Below are positions 1-3,768 of a stretch of 5,681 nt of DNA, in pieces. The stretch's first letter is position 1. Every line of letters starts with the position of its first letter. Location: NCBI GenBank assembly GCA_021736615.1, contig JAIPFN010000070.1, forward strand, positions 1 to 5,681. Reading direction: 5' to 3'. Under the pieces are notes generated by a model that was given only the letters and a program-made list of their open reading frames with translations, made no database searches and was not told where the DNA came from. The translations under genes were made by a program, and so were the position numbers. Source of the stretch: Phycisphaerae bacterium (GTDB lineage Bacteria; Planctomycetota; Phycisphaerae; Sedimentisphaerales; Anaerohalosphaeraceae).

Positions 1-20
1 GCCTGATATATGTTCCCACA

Positions 21-46
21 GGAAGTATCAATACTTCCTTTTATTT
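21..46 (+). terminator. Rho-independent terminator of a gene left of the window
   Basis: GGAAGTA (21-27) pairs perfectly with TACTTCC (32-38) around a TCAA loop, and TTTTATTT follows at once. This is the classic short stem plus U-tract. No gene body is visible upstream in the 20 bases available, so the gene it serves on the + strand is outside the window. Confidence 0.6.
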
Positions 47-65
47 CTCACACCTTTACTTGCCG

Positions 66-98
66 TTTCTCCCGGGTACATCTAGGACCCGGGAGAAA
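66..98. repeat. Perfect 12-bp inverted repeat
   Basis: TTTCTCCCGGGT (66-77) is the exact reverse complement of ACCCGGGAGAAA (87-98), with a 9-base spacer. The T-run lies on the left arm and the A-run on the right arm, the reverse of what an intrinsic terminator needs, and no T-tract follows on either strand. It may be a second RNA hairpin behind the 21-46 terminator, or a binding site for a dimeric protein; the sequence does not decide. Confidence 0.6.
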
Positions 99-320
99 TT
101 ATTGCGCTGCATCTACCACTAACGGATTAATACTAACAAAATACTTTTAAGACCTTTCAACTGTATCAATAAAATTTTCAAAAAAATACAAAAATTATAA
201 CACCATAGCATTAGCCGAACGTATATAACCTCAACAATGACTAACAAAAACAATTTTTTTTGCATCAAGACTAATCATGTTGCATTAGTTAAAATGATTT
301 ATGTTAATTGATGAAATGAA
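99..320. other. AT-rich intergenic stretch without a convincing gene
   Basis: This stretch is very AT-rich with many A and T runs. I see no reading frame with a ribosome-binding site on either strand. A 10-base direct repeat, ACTAACAAAA, occurs at 132-141 and 240-249, and TTGCAT occurs at 260-265 and 280-285. The promoter for the + strand genes that follow probably lies here, but no -35/-10 pair is good enough to place. TAAAAT at 290-295 is a possible -10. Confidence 0.5.
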
Positions 321-330
321 GGAGGTAAAA

Positions 331-450
331 ATGAAGACGGTAATATTTTTGTTATTACTTTTTGCCGCAGCCCTGATACAGGGCAGGACGGTTTCAAAAG
401 GGTTATTTCAAAATACTATTGCAGCTTACGAATCGGTAGAGGATATGTGA
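331..450 (+). CDS. Small secreted or membrane peptide, 39 aa, unrecognised
   Basis: I do not recognise this peptide. The start is set by a strong Shine-Dalgarno, GGAGGT at 321-326, four bases before ATG. The product begins MKTVIFLLLLFAAALIQG: one Lys, then a hydrophobic run over residues 4-16. This fits a signal peptide with a mature tail of about 21 polar residues, or a single-pass micropeptide. It ends at TGA in the acidic sequence ESVEDM. It precedes the PEP-CTERM gene on the same strand by 147 bases and may share its transcript. The frame stays open for 16 codons after the TGA, so it could also be the 5' remnant of a longer secreted protein gene. Short length is the main reason for caution. 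Confidence 0.5.
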   Translation: MKTVIFLLLLFAAALIQGRTVSKGLFQNTIAAYESVEDM

Positions 451-500
451 TGTTGCGTACCTACTCAGATATTAAGCTATGAAAGTTATAAATGTAAATA

Positions 501-525
501 GACGCTAATACAATGGGTAAGCGTC
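501..525 (+). promoter_or_regulatory. Small inverted repeat in the leader of the PEP-CTERM gene
   Basis: GACGCT (501-506) and AGCGTC (520-525) are perfect 6-base inverted arms around a 13-base spacer, ending six bases before a purine-rich GAGGAGG. In the mRNA this could be a weak leader hairpin; as DNA it could be an operator. Nothing else supports a role. Confidence 0.25.
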
Positions 526-597
526 ATAGTGAGGAGGCAATGGAGAAGGAGAATCTACCAAGCCTCATTAATCAACCAAACAATAGGAGGCCATATC

Positions 598-1014
598 ATG
601 AAAAGGTTAATGATAATTATGTTAATGACAGCCGTTTGCAGCACTTCTATGGCGGGTATTTCAAGTGGATCTAACAATTCCTGGTATGATGATTTGCTGG
701 AACTTTTGAATTTGTACCGTGATCGTGATGTGAGATTAGACGACAAGGATATCTATAATGACACTCCGGCCGTCTCATACACTGACGACAGCCAAAGTTA
801 TCCGTCCGAAATAAATTCTGACATTGATGTTGATCTCGATGATTTACCACTGACTGAACCTGGAGGAAATTTAGATGGTATTATTGATCCGGGGCAAAAT
901 GGATCAGGCAACCCTGATTCGCCGGTAATATCAAATCCTGAACCTTGTTCAATCATACTGTCCAGCATTGGTCTTGGGATAGCCGGCTATCTCAAGAGAC
1001 GCCGGGCCATCTAG
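598..1014 (+). CDS. PEP-CTERM sorting domain protein, 138 aa
   Basis: Exported protein with the C-terminal sorting signal recognised by exosortase (EpsH/XrtA-type transpeptidases), which by family knowledge cleaves such proteins and anchors or releases them at the cell surface. Residues 1-19 form a signal peptide (MKRLMIIMLM core, likely cut after SMA). Residues 20-110 are polar and rich in Asp, Ser, Asn and Pro with no recognised domain. The tripartite signal follows: PEP at 114-116, a short hydrophobic helix at 117-132 and KRRR at 133-136. I chose the ATG at 598 because AGGAGG lies 7 bases upstream (585-590) and a signal peptide begins there; the in-frame GTG at 529 would add 23 residues ahead of it. 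The first residue after PEP is Cys. The passenger is short and acidic, so a structural or matrix role is more likely than an enzyme. No exosortase gene is in view. The family call is firm; the function is unknown. Confidence 0.85.
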   Translation: MKRLMIIMLMTAVCSTSMAGISSGSNNSWYDDLLELLNLYRDRDVRLDDKDIYNDTPAVSYTDDSQSYPSEINSDIDVDLDDLPLTEPGGNLDGIIDPGQNGSGNPDSPVISNPEPCSIILSSIGLGIAGYLKRRRAI

Positions 1015-1048
1015 CCTGCTGCTCTCTGGACAATAGTATGTTTTATAT

Positions 1049-1090
1049 AAAATCGGCGGCAAATCGATAAAATTTTCCGCCGATTTTTTT
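1049..1090 (+). terminator. Strong intrinsic terminator, probably bidirectional
   Basis: AAAATCGGCGG (1049-1059) is perfectly complementary to CCGCCGATTTT (1077-1087), with a 17-base loop and T-run 1084-1090. It lies 35 bases after the PEP-CTERM stop. Read on the - strand, the same stem is followed by TTTTATATAA, so it can also stop transcription arriving from the convergent gene at 1186-2028. Confidence 0.8.
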
Positions 1091-1099
1091 ATAAGAATA

Positions 1100-1120
1100 G
1101 CCTCGGCCATAGGCCGAATC
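1100..1120 (-). repeat. GATTCGGCC hairpin, copy 1 (second module of repeat element)
   Basis: TCGGCC (1103-1108) and GGCCGA (1112-1117) form a perfect 6-bp stem around ATA. On the - strand it reads GATTCGGCC-TAT-GGCCGAGGC, close to the hairpin at 3684-3709 (GATTCGGCC-TTAC-GGCCGAGTC). Here the lower stem is decayed (an A-G mismatch) and no clean T-tract follows. It lies downstream of the gene at 1186-2028, beyond the heptamer repeat, in the same order and orientation as copy 3. Confidence 0.55.
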
Positions 1121-1123
1121 CTC

Positions 1124-1165
1124 AATTCGTAATTAGTAATTAGTAATTCGTAATTCGTAATTCGT
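1124..1165. repeat. Six tandem heptamers AATTCGT/AATTAGT
   Basis: Six back-to-back 7-base units fill 42 bases: AATTCGT, AATTAGT, AATTAGT, AATTCGT, AATTCGT, AATTCGT. There are no spacers, so this is a simple short tandem repeat and not CRISPR. The last unit overlaps the foot of the palindrome at 1163-1200. Confidence 0.9.
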
Positions 1166-1200
1166 ACATCAAACTGACCAACAGGTCAGTTTGATGTACG
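1163..1200 (-). repeat. Stop-overlapping palindrome, copy 1 (17-bp stem)
   Basis: CGTACATCAAACTGACC (1163-1179) is the exact reverse complement of 1184-1200, with the 4-base loop AACA. The core ACTGACC-N4-GGTCAGT recurs at 2091-2124 and 3742-3768. The last four sense codons and the TGA of the gene at 1186-2028 (CGT ACA TCA AAC TGA) lie inside the right arm. No T-tract follows on the - strand, so it is more likely a 3'-end stabilising, processing or REP-like element than a simple terminator. Confidence 0.8.
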
Positions 1201-2028
1201 CCATGTCCCTATTCCATCCCACCAAATACAGATATGATTAATACCAACCGATTCGTTATATTGTTCCTTATACGCCGCCTCTGCCATTTCGTGCAGTTGA
1301 CGCATACAATCTATTCCGCCAAGACGCCACGCATGTCCTCCCATTTCAACAACCTGGGCCTCAACGTTGCCGCAGCCTATCTTATGCTCGGCAATCAGTC
1401 TTGCAAGGTCCATCGCTTTGCCTCTAAGTTCGATCTCCCGTTGTTTTTTGTTAACGGATTCCATTTCCACAAGTTCTGCCATCAGTCGTTCATTGTCTTT
1501 ATGGATGCGTAACTGTAGTTCCTTAATTTCAGTTATTCGTTCTTTCCTGTGCTTGCGGCTCGCTGGAAGCAGCATTTCTGCCATGCCTAAACCAGGGTCG
1601 ACAAGGATCCAGACAATGAAAGTTGAGCACAGCGTCCCCGTAGCCGCCGAGATCATCAATTCGAAAACATTATGTGTAAATGCCGTCACCGTCAGACCAG
1701 CAGCTCCGCCAAGAAAGGGGACCATGTCGTAGAATACCAGATAGCTTTTACTGCACGTCAAAGGGTGCTCAAGTTCGATTTTCTGACTTCGTGATACTCC
1801 CCGGAATATCGCGAAAGAATATACCAGCATAAGAAACACTATAATCGTACTGGAATACCCGGACAGTGAAAATATCACCCACCAGTTGAGGCCCGCTTCT
1901 CGAAGCGCTGTAATTAAAAGAAAAACACTGCTCGATATAAACCAGCAAGTACTCGAAATATGAATAAATTTTAAAACACGATTAGAAGCCATTATATTTC
2001 CAAACCCAATATCTGTATCGCAGGTCAT
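1186..2028 (-). CDS. Unrecognised protein: four membrane segments plus coiled coil, 280 aa
   Basis: I do not recognise this family. Numbering from the ATG at 2028, hydrophobic segments lie at about 20-42, 49-76, 97-118 and 122-143, giving a four-helix inner-membrane domain. A charged heptad-like stretch at about 157-213 (RKERITEIKELQLRIHKDNE, then ERLMAELVEMESVNKKQREI) looks like a cytoplasmic coiled coil. A compact tail follows at 217-280 with GGHAWRLGGIDCMRQLHEM and WWDGIGTW, Trp-rich and perhaps a conserved small domain. The start is uncertain: GTGGGG sits only one base before the ATG at 2028, whereas MASNR at 1992 has GGA seven bases upstream and would give 268 aa; I lean slightly to 1992. 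The gene follows the export lipoprotein gene by 94 bases on the same strand, so co-transcription is plausible and an envelope role is a fair inference. The last codons and stop lie within the palindrome 1163-1200. Confidence 0.8.
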   Translation of the reverse strand: MTCDTDIGFGNIMASNRVLKFIHISSTCWFISSSVFLLITALREAGLNWWVIFSLSGYSSTIIVFLMLVYSFAIFRGVSRSQKIELEHPLTCSKSYLVFYDMVPFLGGAAGLTVTAFTHNVFELMISAATGTLCSTFIVWILVDPGLGMAEMLLPASRKHRKERITEIKELQLRIHKDNERLMAELVEMESVNKKQREIELRGKAMDLARLIAEHKIGCGNVEAQVVEMGGHAWRLGGIDCMRQLHEMAEAAYKEQYNESVGINHICIWWDGIGTWRTSN

Positions 2029-2066
2029 GCCCCACTTATCTATTGAGTAAAAAACCTGCTAATTAC

Positions 2067-2094
2067 ATAAATAATAAATAATAAATAATAAATC
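2067..2094. repeat. Tandem heptamers ATAAATA, nearly four units
   Basis: Three exact units of ATAAATA (2067-2087) and a fourth with one change (ATAAATC, 2088-2094) run into the foot of the palindrome 2091-2124. The sequence differs from the heptamer at 1124-1165, but the period and the position beside a palindrome are the same. Confidence 0.8.
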
Positions 2095-2124
2095 TCAGAC
2101 TGGCCAATAGGCCAGTTTGAGATT
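2091..2124 (-). repeat. Stop-overlapping palindrome, copy 2 (15-bp stem)
   Basis: AATCTCAGACTGGCC (2091-2105) pairs with GGCCAGTTTGAGATT (2110-2124) around AATA, with one imperfect position (G2098 against T2117). The loop-side core ACTGGCC/GGCCAGT matches copies 1 and 3 apart from a compensated change (ACTGACC/GGTCAGT there): both arms changed together, which supports selection for pairing. The TAA of the export lipoprotein gene (2123-2125) overlaps its edge. On the - strand the stem is followed by TTTATTATTTATT, so weak terminator activity is possible. Confidence 0.75.
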
Positions 2125-2848
2125 AAGGCGCCGCCGTGGCCTCGTTAACAGCCGCAACAGCTCCGGCACCGCCAAGGACCGGAGTGACAAGTTCGCCTAC
2201 CGTCAACCCTATTGCCGCAAGAATGGTAGGTGGGACATAAATAACGTCACCTTCTTCAAGGAGCACGTTTTTCGACATATCCCCATATTTTATCATCTTA
2301 TGAAAATTAAGTTTGCAGATCATCCCCCTGACATCTTTACCCGTCGATGGCCTCACCAGCCGAATTCTCTCTTCCCACGCCTGAAACGTAGGCACTGCTT
2401 TGGCAATAGCCGACAGTGCCGTTTCACGTCCGGTGAAAATTTTGGCCCCAGGATCTCTAACCTGACCGAGAATATAATAAAGCTTACTCGCAAAGCCGGA
2501 AACCTGCACATCGATAGGGTGTTCGTCTCGCATTTTATAAATATGCGAAATCTTGTCGGCAAGTATTTTTGCAACCTCATCAGGTGTTTTACCGGCCACT
2601 GAAACATCTCCCACTATTTCGTAAGAAACCTTCCCGTCCGGACGAATTGCCTGAGTTTGGAGATGAAGTTCCGGGACTCGCGACGCACTGACCGTAATCT
2701 CGTCGGCCGGTTGAAGTCGATACTCTTCAACTGTAACATCGGCCTCGTCAGGTTTTTTAAAAGAATCCACATTCTTATTATCGCAATTATAGCAACCGCT
2801 AAGTAGTACAATTGCAATCGGTAGAGTTAGGATATAAGAAGTTTTCAT
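2123..2848 (-). CDS. Polysaccharide export outer-membrane lipoprotein (Wza/Poly_export family), 241 aa
   Basis: Periplasmic/outer-membrane lipoprotein of the Wza-KpsD-GumB type, which in characterised systems forms the outer-membrane channel for capsule or exopolysaccharide. Residues 1-19 are a lipoprotein signal with lipobox LLSGC (lipidated Cys19). Residues about 43-117 match the Poly_export domain (YRLQPADEITVSASRVPELH, then IRPDGKVSYEIVGDVSVAGK and the helix PDEVAKILADKI). Residues about 123-170 look like an SLBB beta-grasp domain (YYILGQVRDPGAK), and LEEGDVIYVP at 197-206 is the usual end of the repeat. A hydrophobic Gly/Ala-rich tail at 208-234 could be the membrane-inserting helix. At 241 aa it is shorter than Wza, as expected for one SLBB domain. 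AGGGGG precedes the ATG at a usual distance. No glycosyltransferase, Wzc kinase or Wzy gene is in the window, so it is separated from a classic export locus here. Confidence 0.88.
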   Translation of the reverse strand: MKTSYILTLPIAIVLLSGCYNCDNKNVDSFKKPDEADVTVEEYRLQPADEITVSASRVPELHLQTQAIRPDGKVSYEIVGDVSVAGKTPDEVAKILADKISHIYKMRDEHPIDVQVSGFASKLYYILGQVRDPGAKIFTGRETALSAIAKAVPTFQAWEERIRLVRPSTGKDVRGMICKLNFHKMIKYGDMSKNVLLEEGDVIYVPPTILAAIGLTVGELVTPVLGGAGAVAAVNEATAAP

Positions 2849-3118
2849 TTAGGCGCCCCCTGTTTCTTTGATCTCTTGGATTGCTCGAAATTATACCGGC
2901 AAGCCCGATTATACATACAAAAAATTAGTCGACATCAACGACTTCAGACTGAATGTGCAAAATGCTTATCACTTTAGCTTTTCCCTCAATCGAAGTAAAA
3001 TAAGCACTCTGGAGTATTCTCTGTGCGATAATCCGACTAGACATTTTTTAACTATTATTCTTATTGACTTTATCAGACTGAACCAACGAATACATAATCC
3101 GTACAATATATAACACTT
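2849..3118. other. Intergenic region between divergent genes
   Basis: AT-rich DNA between the export lipoprotein gene (-) and the small helical-protein gene (+). It holds a candidate - strand promoter at 2908-2938 and a second TATAAT on the - strand at 2890-2895. The only longer frame (2868-3113, +) starts at TTG without a ribosome-binding site and its composition looks non-coding. I see no RNA gene here. Confidence 0.5.
2908..2938 (-). promoter_or_regulatory. Candidate promoter of the export lipoprotein gene
   Basis: On the - strand, TATAAT (2908-2913) is a perfect -10. TTGATG (2933-2938) is a partial -35 at a slightly long spacing of 19. A second perfect TATAAT lies at 2890-2895 without a good -35. 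Either would give a leader of roughly 35-55 bases ahead of the ATG at 2848. Confidence 0.35.
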
Positions 3119-3147
3119 TTGAAAATTGATAATTGTGGAATAATAAT
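3119..3147 (+). promoter_or_regulatory. Sigma70-like promoter of the small helical-protein gene
   Basis: TTGAAA (3119-3124, 5 of 6 to consensus) and AATAAT (3142-3147, 5 of 6) are separated by exactly 17 bases. Transcription would start near 3154, about 35 bases before the ATG at 3188 and just ahead of the duplicated Shine-Dalgarno/start unit. Confidence 0.5.
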
Positions 3148-3164
3148 ACTAATGACTCAATTCC

Positions 3165-3190
3165 GGGGGTGAAAATGGGGGTGAATAATG
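3165..3190 (+). promoter_or_regulatory. Duplicated ribosome-binding/start unit
   Basis: GGGGGTGAAAATG (3165-3177) is followed directly by GGGGGTGAATAATG (3177-3190). Both carry GGGGGTGA, 7 of 8 to the ideal anti-Shine-Dalgarno partner GGAGGTGA. The first ATG (3175) opens a six-codon frame, MGVNNG, whose TGA (3193-3195) overlaps the start of the real gene at 3188. This could be a translational leader or a recent small duplication. Confidence 0.5.
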
Positions 3191-3430
3191 GATGAGTCAG
3201 TTGAAAAAACCATTACAGAGTTGCTTGATCACATGAAGTTTATCGCCGATTTACAGTCTGGAAAATACGGAGTAATTTCAAAGCCGAAACAGATGGAAGA
3301 CTGCATTGAAGAGATGAAAGATTCGTTAAACAATCTAAGTTTCGTCATAAATTACGTAGTATTCGACCTCGAAGCAACAAGAAGGGAAAACTACTCCCTA
3401 AGAAAACTATTAGAGAAAAAGAGAAGATAA
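3188..3430 (+). CDS. Small helical protein, 80 aa, unrecognised
   Basis: I do not recognise the family. The product is charged and looks almost wholly alpha-helical, without a signal peptide, so it is probably cytoplasmic. Residues 1-20 (MDESVEKTITELLDHMKFIA) form one amphipathic helix. A short break follows around SGKYGVISKP. A long second helix then runs from about residue 34 to the end, with spaced Leu/Ile/Val and a basic tail, LRKLLEKKRR. This suits a helical hairpin or coiled-coil dimer such as an adaptor or regulator, but no DNA-binding motif is recognisable. The ATG at 3188 has GGGGG six bases upstream and is supported by a promoter at 3119-3147 and a terminator at 3490-3512, which makes it a self-contained single-gene unit. 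The duplicated start region is unusual. Confidence 0.75.
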   Translation: MDESVEKTITELLDHMKFIADLQSGKYGVISKPKQMEDCIEEMKDSLNNLSFVINYVVFDLEATRRENYSLRKLLEKKRR

Positions 3431-3489
3431 TAAAACAAAAACCCCAACAGAAGCGCGGCAGAGCAAGGGCCTATTGCCCAACTCGTACC

Positions 3490-3512
3490 GCCGGCTTCCA
3501 GCCGGCTTTATT
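3490..3512 (+). terminator. Intrinsic terminator after the small helical-protein gene
   Basis: GCCGGCT (3490-3496) pairs perfectly with AGCCGGC (3500-3506) around TCC, followed by TTTATT. It lies 60 bases after the stop at 3430. A weaker GGGC/GCCC stem at 3467-3479 precedes it. Confidence 0.65.
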
Positions 3513-3536
3513 GTGCTTTACGACTTAAAACGACTA

Positions 3537-3542
3537 TATAAT
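3537..3542 (+). promoter_or_regulatory. Perfect -10 box ahead of the possible RNA
   Basis: TATAAT at 3537-3542 is followed 24 bases later by the first paired base of the structured region. The -35 is poor: TTTACG at 3517-3522 leaves a spacing of only 14. It is suggestive only because of its position. Confidence 0.3.
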
Positions 3543-3565
3543 GGATGATAATCGAATCAATTCTC

Positions 3566-3634
3566 GTGCTATGCTGTTGAGCAACACCCCCGCAAGGTGA
3601 AAATCCCGATTCATCGGGGCTGCCCGAATAGCAT
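3566..3634 (+). ncRNA. Candidate structured RNA with alternative hairpins
   Basis: TGCTAT (3567-3572) pairs with ATAGCA (3628-3633), extended by a G-U pair 3566/3634, closing a 69-base domain. Inside are CACC/GGTG (3585-3588 with 3596-3599) and CCCGA/TCGGG (3605-3609 with 3614-3618, loop TTCA). TCGGG can instead pair with a second CCCGA at 3623-3627 (loop GCTG), so two hairpins of equal stem length exclude each other. GGTGAAAATCC followed by GCTGCCC resembles part of the cobalamin riboswitch core, but spacing and flanks do not fit. No + strand gene lies downstream, so it would be a free-standing RNA. The strand is inferred from the -10 box at 3537. Confidence 0.3.
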
Positions 3635-3679
3635 CTCTGGGAGTCAATGCAATACAAAACCCACAGAAAGACTTACAAT

Positions 3680-3710
3680 AAAAAAGACTCGGCCGTAAGG
3701 CCGAATCTTT
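3680..3710 (-). terminator. Terminator of the malic enzyme gene (GATTCGGCC hairpin, copy 2)
   Basis: On the - strand AAGATTCGGCC pairs with GGCCGAGTCTT (3684-3709, one U-G pair) around TTAC, followed by TTTTTTATT. The position, 54 bases after the malic enzyme stop, and the T-run make it a good intrinsic terminator. The stem is related to the hairpin at 1100-1120. Confidence 0.75.
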
Positions 3711-3745
3711 CATTATACATTAGACAATATACATTATTCATTTTA
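3711..3745. repeat. Degenerate tandem heptamers CATTATA, five units
   Basis: Five 7-base units in register: CATTATA, CATTAGA, CAATATA, CATTATT, CATTTTA. Each begins with C and is one or two changes from CATTATA. The last unit merges into the palindrome at 3742-3768. This is a third heptamer sequence in the same position relative to a palindrome as at 1124-1165 and 2067-2094. Confidence 0.65.
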
Positions 3746-3768
3746 AACTGACCTTTGGTCAGTTTAAA
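3742..3768 (-). repeat. Stop-overlapping palindrome, copy 3 (12-bp stem)
   Basis: TTTAAACTGACC (3742-3753) is the exact reverse complement of 3757-3768 around TTT. It shares the core AAACTGACC/GGTCAGTTT with copy 1. The TAA of the malic enzyme gene (3764-3766) lies inside the right arm. No T-tract follows directly; the real terminator is the next hairpin at 3680-3710. Confidence 0.8.

Larger units (their letters stand above)
3431..3763. other. Intergenic region with terminators and a possible RNA
   Basis: No protein-coding frame is convincing between the small helical-protein gene (+) and the end of the malic enzyme gene (-). From left to right it holds the + terminator (3490-3512), a perfect -10 box (3537-3542), a candidate structured RNA (3566-3634), the - strand terminator (3680-3710) and the third copy of the heptamer/palindrome element (3711-3768). 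Confidence 0.6.

Noticed and set aside
529..597. GTG start at 529 extending the PEP-CTERM protein by 23 residues
   Set aside because: The ATG at 598 has AGGAGG at 7 bases and begins a proper signal peptide; the extension (Arg-rich) would spoil it.
540..674. 44-codon frame from ATG 540 overlapping the PEP-CTERM start
   Set aside because: GAGGAGG is only two bases from this ATG, the product is hydrophilic without features, and it overlaps the real gene in another frame by 77 bases.
1124..1165. Possible CRISPR array
   Set aside because: Units are 7 bases with no spacers, so this is a simple tandem repeat.
2868..3113. 81-codon frame on + in the divergent intergenic region
   Set aside because: TTG start, no ribosome-binding site, no domain, and it overlaps the likely promoter of the export lipoprotein gene.
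3574..3622. Hammerhead ribozyme, from CTGTTGAG followed by GAAA
   Set aside because: The invariant A after CUG is U, stem II does not form next to the core, and the base at the cleavage position is wrong.
3594..3627. Cobalamin riboswitch, from GGTGAAAATCC and GCTGCCC
   Set aside because: Spacing between the two boxes is too long, the upstream GGGAA and the ACTGT-type end are missing, and no + strand gene follows. Kept only as a resemblance.
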